From JASGDN01 sp049841275 (GTDB lineage Bacteria; Chloroflexota; Chloroflexia; Thermomicrobiales; UBA6265), in contig JASGDN010000062.1 of the NCBI GenBank assembly GCA_049841275.1, forward strand, positions 13,805 to 77,804: a stretch of DNA of 64,000 nt, read 5' to 3'. Within the stretch, counting starts at the first letter, position 1. Every line of letters begins with the position of its first letter. The notes beneath the pieces are model-generated. The model was not told the origin of the DNA, did no database searches, and saw only the letters and a list, made by a program, of their open reading frames with translations. Shown here piece by piece: positions 26,535 through 35,327 of this stretch. The position numbers and the translations under genes were made by a program.

Positions 26535-29297
26535 ATGGCATATCATCCGCCGCAATCCATTCGTGACACGCATGACACGGCCAATATTGCCGCACCCCAT
26601 GCACGGGGCACGCTCACGCTGGTTCCACCGGCCACGACGACCAGCGCGTATGCATTCGCGCAGGCGTCGGCGTGGACCCTGGCGCCGCTTGTCGGCCGCG
26701 ACGCGCTGGTAGCGGAGGTGTCTGGCCTGATCGTGGCCGACCGGGTGCGGCTGCTGACCCTCACCGGCCCCGGCGGTGTCGGGAAGACGCGGCTCGCGGT
26801 CCACTTGCTCGACCGGCTGCGGCCATCCTTCCGGGATGGCGCGGTCTTTGTGTCGCTCGCGTCGATTCGCGAGCCGGACCTGGTCGTCCCCACGATCGCA
26901 TCGGCGCTCGGACTGAGCGAAACTCCGGCACACCCAATCGCCGAGGATCTTCACCGCTGGCTGCGCACACGCACGATGTTGCTCGTGCTCGACAACCTCG
27001 AGCAGGTGATCGATTGCGGGGTAGACCTTGCGGCGCTGCTGGCGGATGCGCCTGGGGTGACGCTGCTCGTCACCAGCCGCTCCGCGCTCGCCATCAATGG
27101 GGAGCAGCGACTCGTCGTACCGCCGCTCGACATCCCGGATGATCGGACGGACGATCCCGAGATCGTTCGCACCCACGCGGCGGTGCAGCTCTTCGAGGAC
27201 CGGGCACGCAGGATCGATCCCCGGTTCGCGATCACGTCGCAGAACGCAGCGGCGGTGGCGGCGATCTGCGCCCGGCTCGATGGCCTGCCGCTCGCGCTGG
27301 AGCTCGCGGCGGCACGGACGACGATCCTCTCTCCTAGCGCCCTACTGGCCCGGCTCGACGATCGGCTGAAGTTGCTCGCGGCGCGTGGTGTCGACCGTCC
27401 GGAACGCCACCGCACCATGCGGCAGGCGATTGCCTGGACGTACGATCTGTTGCCCGCCCCAAGCCAGCGGTTGGTGCGGCTGCTGGCCATCTTCGTTGAC
27501 GGATGGTCGCTCGATCTCGTGGAGGCGCTGGAGCGGACGGAGGTCTGGCCGAGCTGGTTCCCCGAGGGTTCCGACGCCGTCGACATGCTGCACGACCTGG
27601 TCGATCAATCGCTGGTGCAGGTGCGGATGCCGTCGGAGGACGGTGAGCCCCGATTCGTGATGCTGGAGACCGTCCGCGCGTTCGGGCAGGAGCAGGGGCT
27701 CGCGCTTGGCAAAGACGCCGGTCTTCGGGCGACGCATCTGGAGGCCGTGCTTGCGGTAGCGCGTGCCACCGCGCCGCAGCTCGACAGCCCCGATCGGGAC
27801 GAGATGTTCCGCCGGATCGATCCGGAATGGGAGAACATCCGCGCCGCCCACGTCTGGGCCCTGGAGCACGGACGTCCGGCCCAGGCCCTGCGGCTCGCGA
27901 ACGCGGTGTGGCATGCCTGCGAGGTGAAGGGGCGATATGCGCAGGGCCGTGCCTGGCATGAATCGGCAATGGCCGCGCTCCCGGAAGATCCCTTGGCGAT
28001 GGCATCGCCGGACGACCGGCCGTTGACGGCTGACGAATGGCTGCGGTCGCGGCTGACGGCTGCCTTCCTGATCGAGGATTGCATGGATGCCGATGCCGCC
28101 GAGCCGGTCTTCCAGGCGGTGCTTGACGAGGCGCGAAGCAATGGCGATCGCTGGGTCGAGATCCAGGCGGCAATTGGCCTGGGATTGGTCGAGCAGGACC
28201 GCGCCGATCTGAACCGGGCGCAGGCCTGGTTCGATGCGGCAGCAAGCCTGGCGCAGAAGGCGGGCGAATACCGGCTGGAAGCGATTGCAATCAACCTCGT
28301 CGGTCGCCTGGCGATCCTGCGGATGGACATCGACGCCGCACGCCGGATCTTCGGGCGGGCACGGGCAGTCGCCGTGCGGATCGGGGACCGCCGGTTGGAG
28401 GCGCGGTACCTGAACAACCTGGCCGTGGTCGCCCTGGAGGATGGCGACGCCGATCGGGCCGAGGGGTTCCTCTGTGAGGCAGCCGTCCTTCAGCAGGATG
28501 CCGGCGATGCCTACTTCCAGGCAAATATCCACGCCAATGCCGGCAGGGTGTATCGGTTGCGCGGTGAGTACGACCGTGCGGAAGCAAAGATCCGGGCCGC
28601 GCTCGACTTGATTGCATCCATGGAACTGCCCGGCGCTGCAGCCTATCTCCAGATTGACCTGGCGATGATCGCGCTCGATCACGGTGAAGAGGCGGAGGTT
28701 CCCGGCCTGGTCACGACGGCACTGGCCAGCAGCCGCGAGTTCGACGAACCGTTCATGCTCGCGATGGCGCTGTTGCCGCTCGTGCGGCTGGCCACGCTCC
28801 GCGAGCGCTGGCCCATCGCGGCCGAGCTCATCGACCTGACCGACCGCGTGCGCGAGCGGATCGGCATGGCGTGGACGCAGGAAGAACGGCGACGGCTCGC
28901 GCCAGTCCGGGCGAGGATCGAAGCAAGCCTGCCACGCGGCCAGACGGCGGCGTCCATCTTCGATCGGGCGCTGCTCGCCGCCGACGGCCAACTCGACCTT
29001 CCCGCGGCGCGGGACCGGATCGATGTGCTGGCGGCACAGCTCGCGGACCAGGGACGGGCTTCTGTGCAGGAGCCGCGCCAGGCACGTCCGCCGAGGCAGC
29101 ACGCCTTCGGCCTGACTCCCCGGGAACGCGAGGTGCTCGCCCTGCTCGGACAGGGAGTCTCCACGAACGAGATCGCGGATACGCTCTCGATCAGCGCCCG
29201 CACTGCTACCACGCACGTCAGCAATATCCTCGGCAAGCTCGGAGTGTCCAGCCGGGCGGCCGCAGTGGCCGTCGCGGTGCGGAACGGGTGGACTTGA
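26535..29297 (+). CDS. Large LuxR-family regulator: NTPase, TPR-like repeats and C-terminal HTH
   Basis: A 920-residue cytoplasmic transcription regulator of the LAL/MalT-like type. An N-terminal STAND ATPase domain has Walker A GPGGVGKTR (about 78-86), Walker B LLVLDNLEQ (about 155) and LLVTSRSAL, followed by the arginine-rich winged region with GLPLALELAAARTTIL. A helical, TPR-like middle occupies about 430-800, with ANIHANAGRVYRLRGEYDRA as one repeat. The C-terminal LuxR HTH shows LTPREREVLALLGQGVSTNE and TATTHVSNILGKLGV (about 858-910). Such proteins are switched by a ligand or protein bound to the helical repeats and ATP. GAGGAT lies nine bases before the ATG. It stands alone, with a small secreted peptide gene 350 bases downstream that could be its target. 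Confidence 0.92.
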   Translation: MAYHPPQSIRDTHDTANIAAPHARGTLTLVPPATTTSAYAFAQASAWTLAPLVGRDALVAEVSGLIVADRVRLLTLTGPGGVGKTRLAVHLLDRLRPSFRDGAVFVSLASIREPDLVVPTIASALGLSETPAHPIAEDLHRWLRTRTMLLVLDNLEQVIDCGVDLAALLADAPGVTLLVTSRSALAINGEQRLVVPPLDIPDDRTDDPEIVRTHAAVQLFEDRARRIDPRFAITSQNAAAVAAICARLDGLPLALELAAARTTILSPSALLARLDDRLKLLAARGVDRPERHRTMRQAIAWTYDLLPAPSQRLVRLLAIFVDGWSLDLVEALERTEVWPSWFPEGSDAVDMLHDLVDQSLVQVRMPSEDGEPRFVMLETVRAFGQEQGLALGKDAGLRATHLEAVLAVARATAPQLDSPDRDEMFRRIDPEWENIRAAHVWALEHGRPAQALRLANAVWHACEVKGRYAQGRAWHESAMAALPEDPLAMASPDDRPLTADEWLRSRLTAAFLIEDCMDADAAEPVFQAVLDEARSNGDRWVEIQAAIGLGLVEQDRADLNRAQAWFDAAASLAQKAGEYRLEAIAINLVGRLAILRMDIDAARRIFGRARAVAVRIGDRRLEARYLNNLAVVALEDGDADRAEGFLCEAAVLQQDAGDAYFQANIHANAGRVYRLRGEYDRAEAKIRAALDLIASMELPGAAAYLQIDLAMIALDHGEEAEVPGLVTTALASSREFDEPFMLAMALLPLVRLATLRERWPIAAELIDLTDRVRERIGMAWTQEERRRLAPVRARIEASLPRGQTAASIFDRALLAADGQLDLPAARDRIDVLAAQLADQGRASVQEPRQARPPRQHAFGLTPREREVLALLGQGVSTNEIADTLSISARTATTHVSNILGKLGVSSRAAAVAVAVRNGWT

Positions 29298-29646
29298 GGC
29301 AGGGCGGTTGCTCACCCGCACCCGCCACGACCGACTGCGTCGACCGACACATCTCGGCAACACGCCGAACGCAGCACCTGCACGCGTGCGGCCGCCCCCA
29401 GGGATAAGCGGCCGCAGCCCTCGGTAAATCGGCGGAGCCCCTACGCAGCGCGACGTAGGACCATCGGTAGCGGCTGCCGCTTCTACGTCGCCACGAACAA
29501 GCCGGCGAGACGATTTACGCGATATCGCCGATGGCGGCGAGACGCTCCCGGCGCAGGATAGAGGGACATCGTCCGAGGTGTCCCGTGCATGGCGTTTCCC
29601 ATGCGACCCCGGATGACGATCGTGACCGCATTCCGGGAGGTGTCCA
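29298..29646. other. Gene-free stretch with a small inverted repeat block
   Basis: GCGACGTAG (29451-29459) and CTACGTCGC (29484-29492) form an inverted repeat enclosing a small AGCGG/CCGCT hairpin. It could be the LuxR gene terminator or an operator for the secreted peptide gene at 29647. No gene is seen; the GGGAGGTG before 29647 belongs to that gene. Confidence 0.4.
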
Positions 29647-29877
29647 ATGGGTAACTCGTCGTTCACATATGTCCGTTCGATCTCGTCCATGCTTGTCATC
29701 GTCGCCGCTACGCTGGCCACGCTGTACGTCACGGCGCAGGCGGTGGATGCGTCACCTGCCCCCTCGCCCCTAGCCGGCATCGACGGCGTGCTGAGCGCGC
29801 TAGCATGGCTCAAGGATGAGGTCGAAGACCTGCTGATGATCATCCAGGACAGCGCCGAGGGCTGGACCTGGGCCTGA
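29647..29877 (+). CDS. Short secreted peptide, 76 residues
   Basis: I do not recognise a family. After a basic start (MGNSSFTYVR) comes a signal helix (SMLVIVAATLATLYVTAQAV) with a likely cut at VDA-SPA near residue 37. The mature ~40 residues are acidic and amphipathic (SALAWLKDEVEDLLMIIQDS), ending GWTWA. GGGAGGTG lies five bases before the ATG, one of the best ribosome binding sites in the window, so translation is credible. It lies between the large LuxR regulator and the TIM-barrel/DUF309 gene, in its own transcript with wide gaps on both sides. An exported signal or membrane-active peptide is possible; nothing in the sequence proves it. Confidence 0.6.
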   Translation: MGNSSFTYVRSISSMLVIVAATLATLYVTAQAVDASPAPSPLAGIDGVLSALAWLKDEVEDLLMIIQDSAEGWTWA

Positions 29878-30396
29878 TGGCGGGAGAGAGCGATCGTACC
29901 GACAGAGGTCCCGGATGGCCCAAATCGGGGTTTCCGGGGCGTTTTTCACGTCCGCACGAGTGTATGGAGTGAACGAACGCCCCGCGCGGGTCGTGACCTT
30001 CTGGAACACCTGCCGCGAGCGGGGGTGGGGATGGTAGCATCAGGGCACACCCTGGGGTGGAGCGTCATCCCGAGGGAGGGGAGAGGTCGTTCGGGCGCGC
30101 CAATCGCCGGTGCGTGCTGCCTTGGCCGGTAGCACGCCGGCTCTCCGCCAGAGCGGAGATGCCGGGATTGGACGACGAATGGCCCGGATGCCTGGGCGGC
30201 CTGCCATCGCAACCGCATGCGGTTGTACGTCATGGATGGATGACGGTGCAGGCCGTTCGGGGATCGCTCCTGGATCATGCGACTATCGAACACACGTCGA
30301 CCGATGGTGGATGGAACGGAGCCGCGTTGCCTGTGCCGGGCGCGCGGGTCTGGCATTGTCGCGTCGTTTCGTTACGCAATGAAGAGAGAGGTGGGC
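29878..30396. other. Long untranslated stretch with tandem hairpins
   Basis: About 520 bases without a convincing gene. Two adjacent hairpins stand out: a 10-bp stem with one G-T pair (30112-30121 with 30128-30137), extendable by GCCG/CGGC, and a 7-bp stem TCTCCGC/GCGGAGA (30142-30148 with 30153-30159). They lie about 240 bases before the DUF309 fusion gene and could be a structured leader or the terminator of the peptide gene. No known riboswitch consensus was recognised. Confidence 0.35.
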
Positions 30397-31866
30397 GTGG
30401 ATTCTCCGCAGGAATCGACCGGGGCACGGATCGTTCCCTTTCCACAGCCAACGGCAGAGGGGCGCCCGCAGCCCCGCACGACGCCACGGATCGGGACGCC
30501 CGGCCGGACCGGCGAAACGATCACGTCGGACCAGCTGCTCGACATGATCGCGCTGGCCGAACCGCTACCCGGTGAGAACGAAGGGCTGACCCACTTGCGG
30601 GCGGTCAGCATCGGGGTTTCCAGCGGGGCGTTCTACCCGCACACGGCGACCGAGGATGTGCCCGCGGCAGCGGCGCGGCTGGGTATCGGATCTGTCGAAC
30701 TGATGCTGCAGACGGCCGGCGAATACGAACCGGAATTCATCGCGCAGGTCAAGGCCAATGCCGAGGCCGCCGGTGTGCGCATTCACGCCCTGCACACGAT
30801 GTTCAACCTGCACCCGATGCTCGATCGCTACCCGAGACGGGCGACGGAGGGTCGCGCGCTCTTTCAGAAGGGGATCGAAGCGGCGGCGGCGCTGGGGGCG
30901 AAGGCGCTGGTCTGGCATGGTGCGCGCAAGCAGGATGTCGCCAACACGGAGGGCTGGGAGCGATTCATCGCCCTCACCGCGGAACTGGCGACGGCCTGTG
31001 GCCAGCATGGGGTGACCCTGGCGCTGGAGAACGTCTCCTGGTGCGCGCTGGCGCAGGTGCGCCACGTCGTCACCTTCGCCACACGGCTGGAGGAGATCGG
31101 AACGCCGGAGGAGGTCGGGTTCGTCTTCGATCCCTTCCAGGCGGTGGAAGCCGGCGCCAATCCGTTCATGATGCTGGCGGCGATGGGCAATCGCGTGGTG
31201 GATGTCCACATCAGCGATTACCACCAGCACGACATCACCGCGCGTCATCTGCCGCCGGGCGATGGAGACCTGCCCTGGTCGGCGCTGATCCGTGCGATCG
31301 CGGGGAGCGGCTACACCGGCCCGATGATGATCGAGGGACCGCTCGGCACCGACGACGAGGTGATCGGTCGGGTGCGCGGTCATCTCGATCCACTGATCCG
31401 CAGCATCTTCCCGTTCCGGCCGGAAGGGGAGCTGCGTGAGGATGCGCTTTCCGGCGCCGACCGTGAGTCGGAAAGCGTGCAGGTGCTGAGCACCGTGACG
31501 CCGCCGCTGGGGATTCGGCGGGGGATCGATCTCTTCAACGCGCGCCAGTTCTACGAGCAGCACGAGGCGATCGAACACGAGTGGCATGCCGAGCGCGGTC
31601 CGATCCGGCGGCTGTATCAGGGCATCCTCCAGATCGGGGTTGGCTTCCATCACGCGCTGAACGGCAACCACAAGGGCGCGGTGTTGCTGCTCCACGCCGG
31701 GATCGAGAAGACGCGCGACTTCGAACCGCAGGCGCTGGGCATCGATACGGCGACCCTGGTGGTCGAGTCCCAGGCCTGTCTCGACCGGATCGATGCGCTG
31801 GGGCCGAACCGCCTGCACGAGTTCGATCCCGCGATGATCCCGACCATCGCCTACACTGCATCCTGA
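30397..31866 (+). CDS. TIM-barrel sugar isomerase/epimerase fused to a DUF309 domain
   Basis: About 489 residues in two parts. After a polar N-terminus, residues ~60-355 form a xylose-isomerase-like TIM barrel: VELMLQTAGEYEPEF, IHALHTMFNLHP, ALVWHGARKQD, LALENVSW with the metal Glu, GFVFDPFQAVE, VVDVHISDYHQHD and PMMIEGPLG. From ~395 to 465 a DUF309 domain appears, with IDLFNARQFYEQHEAIEHEW and LYQGILQIGVGFHHAL; its conserved Glu/His residues form a predicted helical metal site. The two domains are usually separate proteins. The start is probably GTG at 30397 with AGAGG five bases upstream. ATG at 30379 in the same frame lacks a ribosome binding site. Function is unknown; a sugar substrate is inferred for the barrel. 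Confidence 0.82.
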   Translation: MDSPQESTGARIVPFPQPTAEGRPQPRTTPRIGTPGRTGETITSDQLLDMIALAEPLPGENEGLTHLRAVSIGVSSGAFYPHTATEDVPAAAARLGIGSVELMLQTAGEYEPEFIAQVKANAEAAGVRIHALHTMFNLHPMLDRYPRRATEGRALFQKGIEAAAALGAKALVWHGARKQDVANTEGWERFIALTAELATACGQHGVTLALENVSWCALAQVRHVVTFATRLEEIGTPEEVGFVFDPFQAVEAGANPFMMLAAMGNRVVDVHISDYHQHDITARHLPPGDGDLPWSALIRAIAGSGYTGPMMIEGPLGTDDEVIGRVRGHLDPLIRSIFPFRPEGELREDALSGADRESESVQVLSTVTPPLGIRRGIDLFNARQFYEQHEAIEHEWHAERGPIRRLYQGILQIGVGFHHALNGNHKGAVLLLHAGIEKTRDFEPQALGIDTATLVVESQACLDRIDALGPNRLHEFDPAMIPTIAYTAS

Positions 31867-31892
31867 TCCAACCATTCACGACCACGCTGCTG

Positions 31893-31926
31893 GAGGGGAT
31901 CGTCGCGAGCATGCGATGATCCCCTC
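31893..31926 (+). terminator. Terminator-like hairpin after the DUF309 fusion gene
   Basis: A 14-bp stem with one mismatch (31893-31906 with 31913-31926) and a 6-base loop, 27 bases after the stop codon. The next gene begins at 31962, so read-through could link the two. Confidence 0.5.
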
Positions 31927-31961
31927 AATCACGCCATCTCGCCCCCTGAAGGAGCTCCCGC

Positions 31962-32657
31962 ATGCCGTCGAAGCGCCAAACCAACCGCCCGAAAGCCGTG
32001 ATCTGGGATCTGGACGGAACCTTGATCGATTCGGCCGAGTGGCACTGGCTGAGCTGGCAGGAGATCCTGCACGCCGAGGGGTACCCGATCACGCACGAGG
32101 AGTTCCTGCGCGGGTTCGGGCGGCGCAACGACGAGATCCTGGTCGAGTACTTCGGTGCAGACGCCGATCCGGCCCGGCTGGCGGACATCGCCGACCGCAA
32201 GGAGGCACGGTACCGCGCGTACGTGGAGCAGCACGGCGTCGTGGTCCTGCCGGGTGTCGAGGACTGGCTTGGCTACCTCGGGGAGGCGGGCTGGCAGATG
32301 GCGGTGGCGACCTCCGCGCCGCGCGAGAACGTCGGGATCATCCTGGATGTCTCCGGGCTGGCGCTGGCGTTCGATGCGGTGGTGGCGCGGGAGGATGTGC
32401 GGGCAGGCAAGCCCGATCCGGAGGTCTACCTGAAAGCTGCGTCGCTGCTGGAGGCGGAGCCAATTCGCTCCATCGTCGTGGAAGACGCGCTGGCCGGCGT
32501 GCAGGGAGCGCATGCAGCGGGCATGGCCGCGATCGGCGTCGGGCCGCGTCATGCCGACTTGGGGGCGGACCTCTCCGCCGAGCGGCTGGACGATCTGGAT
32601 GACGACGCCTTCGATGTGCTGCTCGCACGGTGGGCGACGACCGCCGCTACCGAGTAG
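31962..32657 (+). CDS. HAD-superfamily phosphatase, beta-phosphoglucomutase-like
   Basis: A 231-residue cytosolic HAD hydrolase, subclass I, with a helical C1 cap. Motif I is AVIWDLDGTLIDS, with nucleophile Asp and acid/base Asp two residues on. Motif II is VATSAPREN, and motif III Lys is in AGKPDPEVYL. Motif IV is SIVVEDALAGVQGAHAAGM, matching the VEDSxxGxxAAxxAGM form of beta-phosphoglucomutases and related sugar-phosphate phosphatases. Length is normal. AAGGAG lies six to ten bases before the ATG. It follows the sugar isomerase/DUF309 gene in the same direction by 95 bases, so the two may handle the same sugar phosphate. The exact substrate cannot be told. Confidence 0.88.
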   Translation: MPSKRQTNRPKAVIWDLDGTLIDSAEWHWLSWQEILHAEGYPITHEEFLRGFGRRNDEILVEYFGADADPARLADIADRKEARYRAYVEQHGVVVLPGVEDWLGYLGEAGWQMAVATSAPRENVGIILDVSGLALAFDAVVAREDVRAGKPDPEVYLKAASLLEAEPIRSIVVEDALAGVQGAHAAGMAAIGVGPRHADLGADLSAERLDDLDDDAFDVLLARWATTAATE

Positions 32658-32791
32658 CGCACCCGCCGGACGGGTGTCGCCTCGTGGCTGCGCCTACAAA
32701 CGACCGGATAGGCATCACAATTCGAGATCTGGGTGATCTGAAACGCACAGAGACTGGTCGATTAGCCTAGCGGTTCCGTGAACAAGGTGGG

Positions 32792-33778
32792 CTACTGGCT
32801 CGCGTCGGCGATGGCGTGCATGCGGTCGCCGAAGGTACGGAAGGCCTCGGCAAGGTCCGGCGGGGAAATCACGCGCATCGGAAACGGGATGTTGCTCAGC
32901 CGCCAGGTGAACCACGACAGACTTTCCGTCGCCGAGATCAGCCGCGTATGCTCCTCGTCGATCTGCTCCAGCACGGCCAGATCCGGGCTGATGAACTCGC
33001 GCACCGCGGCACAGGGGGCGTGAATCTCCACCTCGACCTGATAGTCGCTGCGCACCAGCGCCAACGAGGCCATGACCGCAGCCCGCACATCCAGATTCTC
33101 CGGCGGCACGAACGCGGACTCCAGCAGGTCGACCCGGCGGATGCGGTCGATACGGAAGGTGCGCGTGCCCTGCCGCAAATGGCAGTAGGCATGGAGATAC
33201 CATCGCCCGTGGTGCACCACGATGCCATAGGGGTCGACCTGACGGGCGGATTCGTCACCATCGGGGCGGCCATAGCGCATCCAGCAGCGGCGCGAGGTGA
33301 TCGTCGCCTGCGCGAGCGTTGCCAGCACGGTCGGATTCGGGAAGCTGTCGCTTTCCATCGACGTATACGGCGCTTCCGGAAGGAGCAGGCTGGTCCGGAT
33401 CGTCTGGATGCGTTCCAGCAGCTCGCGCGGGAGGACGCGCTCGATCTTCGTCAGCGCCTGGGTGACCGGTTTCGGGAGTTCGGAGGCAACGGACGTTCGC
33501 GAGGCGAGCAGCGCAATCGAAAGACCGATCGCTTCCTCGGGACTGAACATCAGCGGCGGCATCCGGAAGCCGGGACGCAGCCAGTAGCCTCCGGTGCGGC
33601 CGGCCATCGGCTCGACGGGAATGCCCATCTCCTGCAACGTGACCACGTAGCGGCGGATCGTGCGGGTAGTGACGCCCAGTTCGTCAGCCAGCGCCGGCCC
33701 GCTGATACCGGGACGATCCTGCAAGAGCTCCAGCATCGCCAGGACGCGGCTTGCCGGTTTGGTCGCTTCCATCACCAT
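32792..33778 (-). CDS. YafY-type HTH/WYL-domain transcription regulator
   Basis: A 328-residue DNA-binding regulator. The N-terminal HTH_11 winged helix is clear: SRVLAMLELLQDRPGISGPA and LGVTTRTIRRYVVTLQEMGI, then the wing GGYWLRPGFRMPP. A central helical region leads to the WYL domain (about 190-260), with VDPYGIVVHHGRWYLHAYCH and RTFRIDRIRRVDLL. A WCX extension closes the protein (WRLSNIPFPMRVISPP). WYL domains sense ligands or nucleic acid and often control DNA-damage or defence genes. The start is ATG at 33776-33778 with GGAG about nine bases upstream. Its target is unknown; divergent autoregulation is possible. It is convergent to the HAD phosphatase. Confidence 0.88.
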   Translation of the reverse strand: MVMEATKPASRVLAMLELLQDRPGISGPALADELGVTTRTIRRYVVTLQEMGIPVEPMAGRTGGYWLRPGFRMPPLMFSPEEAIGLSIALLASRTSVASELPKPVTQALTKIERVLPRELLERIQTIRTSLLLPEAPYTSMESDSFPNPTVLATLAQATITSRRCWMRYGRPDGDESARQVDPYGIVVHHGRWYLHAYCHLRQGTRTFRIDRIRRVDLLESAFVPPENLDVRAAVMASLALVRSDYQVEVEIHAPCAAVREFISPDLAVLEQIDEEHTRLISATESLSWFTWRLSNIPFPMRVISPPDLAEAFRTFGDRMHAIADASQ

Positions 33779-34121
33779 CCGTTCACTCCGTGGACCGCGC
33801 GAAAGGGCTTCCCGCATCCCGGGACGCCGCACATGAACCCCTGCTGAAAACAGAATACATGTTCTGGTAAAGAAGGACGAAAAGTGTCCGCACCAGCCGA
33901 TAAGATAGAGCTATCGAATCAAGCGACGGACGGCTTGTCCGCCCGGTCACCGGAGAAGGAGTGCCGCTCATGATGGCTGAAACCGGATCGTTCTCTCCCT
34001 GATCGTTGAAGGGTTGCCCACCGCAATCCGCTGCATCTGCCTCGTGCTTCGCCCCGTTGACGCGATCGTACCGATCGAGGGGCATGGGGTTTCCTGCGCC
34101 AGAAACGAAGGACATGCTTCG
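33779..34121. other. Divergent intergenic region upstream of the WYL regulator
   Basis: AT-richer than its surroundings. CAGAA/TTCTG (near 33850-33866) and GATAG-AG-CTATC (about 33905-33916) are short palindromes that could be regulator sites. No gene with a ribosome binding site is seen before 34122. Confidence 0.35.
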
Positions 34122-34403
34122 ATGTATTTCATGAATGACGACCTGATTGACGTCCTTGTCTTCGAGCGTGAGTACGAGATTCGTCACCGGATGCGCCCCT
34201 ACGGAATCGCTGCTGCCGAGCCGCATCCGCTCTGGTCGCAGTTGCGGGCAGCGGTCAGCCGTTTCTTCGCTCCCGCCCGCGCACGCAGGCCTGACCCAGC
34301 CACAGCCGAAGAAATCCCGGCCGCATCGGACAGGCCGGCCGCACTGACGGTGATCCGGGTGCCGGAGCGGGTTCACGCGGATGCGCTCGACCGCGCAGCC
34401 TGA
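34122..34403 (+). CDS. Hypothetical 93-residue basic protein
   Basis: I do not recognise a named family. The start MYFMNDDLIDVLVFEREYEI is an amphipathic helix of a kind seen at the head of short actinobacterial and Chloroflexi proteins. A basic middle (RRPDPATAEE preceded by LRAAVSRFFAPARAR) and a mixed tail follow. There is no signal peptide; the RFF segment could lie on a membrane surface. ATG at 34122 is preceded by GAAGGA at about 11 bases. The frame is open upstream to 34014, but no start signal supports that. It is 76 bases before a 38-residue membrane micro-protein and may share its transcript. Confidence 0.5.
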   Translation: MYFMNDDLIDVLVFEREYEIRHRMRPYGIAAAEPHPLWSQLRAAVSRFFAPARARRPDPATAEEIPAASDRPAALTVIRVPERVHADALDRAA

Positions 34404-34479
34404 GCGATGCCCCGATCCAACGCTTCATCCCTCCATGTCATCGTTCGCATTCGTGGTTCCATCCCCAGGAGTGCCTTCC

Positions 34480-34596
34480 ATGATCGCCATCCTGCTCTTC
34501 ATCCTCGCCTTCGTCGCACTCGATCTGCTCGCCCTGCGCTTCGGCGCCCGCAGCCTCCCGACCTACCGCACCCACGATGACCGGCCGAACTGGTAG
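34480..34596 (+). CDS. 38-residue single-pass membrane micro-protein (copy 1)
   Basis: The protein is one transmembrane helix (MIAILLFILAFVALDLLAL) followed by RFGARS and a short soluble tail ending in DDRPNW. AGGAG lies seven bases before the ATG, so translation is likely. A second micro-protein at 39531 shares the order helix, DLLALRFGA and terminal RPNW, which argues that both are real genes of one family and not chance frames. The orientation should be N-out or N-in with the Arg-rich segment in the cytoplasm. Role unknown; size suggests a modulator of a larger membrane protein. Too short for standard gene callers. Confidence 0.7.
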   Translation: MIAILLFILAFVALDLLALRFGARSLPTYRTHDDRPNW

Positions 34597-34807
34597 ATCG
34601 GGTGCTGCCGATGGATTGACCGGGGATCGCGCCAGGCAACTACCTGGCGCGATCCCCGTCTCCATGCCAGGATTTGACGGGGCAAACGCCGCCGCATCCG
34701 GCCTCACCCGTGGATGCACCACCGCAGGTGTGGATGGTACACTCTGGCGTCGGGAACTCGACGGGATACCACGATCCGTTCGAGACGGTCGAATCGACCG
34801 GACACAC

Positions 34808-34881
34808 GGCGCCATGGCCAAGTGGTAAGGCACGGGTTTGCAAAACCCTGATCGCCGGTTCGAATCCGGCTGGCGCCTCCA
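34808..34881 (+). tRNA. tRNA-Cys (anticodon GCA)
   Basis: The acceptor stem GGCGCCA (34808-34814) pairs with TGGCGCC (34871-34877), then discriminator T and encoded CCA (34879-34881). The anticodon GCA lies at 34840-34842 in loop TTGCAAA. The T-loop GGTTCGAATCC is canonical. U at the discriminator position is an identity element for Cys. It is the only tRNA seen in the window. Confidence 0.95.
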
Positions 34882-34893
34882 GATTCCCACACG

Positions 34894-34929
34894 ATGTGGG
34901 GCACCGGCCATATGGCCGGTGCCCCACAT
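34894..34929 (+). terminator. Terminator after tRNA-Cys
   Basis: A 36-base perfect palindrome (34894-34911 with 34912-34929) begins 13 bases after the CCA end and is followed by TCGTTTTCC. It is the clear end of the tRNA transcript. Confidence 0.8.
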
Positions 34930-34976
34930 TCGTTTTCCATCGGGCCGACGATTCGGCCAACCATGCGAGCAGTGCG

Positions 34977-35327
34977 ATGTCCTCCGAATCTCCATCCCCA
35001 CCGCCACCCGCCATCGATCCGCCGGATACGCCCACAACGCTTCCGTACGGCGAGACGGCGGAGCAGGTCCGCAAACGTAGCCAAGCGATTGCATGGGCGG
35101 CGGGCGCGTTCCTCGCCCTGGGCCTTGGCCTACCCATCGGATTCGCGCTGCGCGACTGGAAGATCGGTCTCGCGGTAGCCGTGATCGTCGGCGCCTTGAC
35201 GGTCGTTGGCTATCTCAAGGCCGGGGCCGACCACGCCGAGCGCCGGGCCGCACGCGTCGCCCGCGAGCACAGCCTGACCGACGAGGAAATGGACGAGGAG
35301 GAAGAGGACAATGGCGCCTACCGATAA
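34977..35327 (+). CDS. Small two-helix membrane protein before the NUDIX gene
   Basis: I do not recognise a named family. A Pro/Ser-rich N-terminus (about 30 residues) is followed by a basic segment (EQVRKRSQAI) and two membrane helices (WAAGAFLALGLGLPIGFAL and GLAVAVIVGALTVVGYL), then a charged helix ending in a very acidic tail (DEEMDEEEEDNG). Length is 116 residues from the ATG at 34977, which has only a weak GAG upstream. Its last 17 bases overlap the NUDIX start, so the two are probably translated in tandem. The conserved-looking operon suggests a real protein, perhaps anchoring or regulating its neighbour. Confidence 0.6.
   Translation: MSSESPSPPPPAIDPPDTPTTLPYGETAEQVRKRSQAIAWAAGAFLALGLGLPIGFALRDWKIGLAVAVIVGALTVVGYLKAGADHAERRAARVAREHSLTDEEMDEEEEDNGAYR

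Noticed and set aside
27342..29843. An 833-residue minus-strand frame
   Set aside because: It is antisense to the LuxR regulator, whose Walker and HTH motifs are clear.
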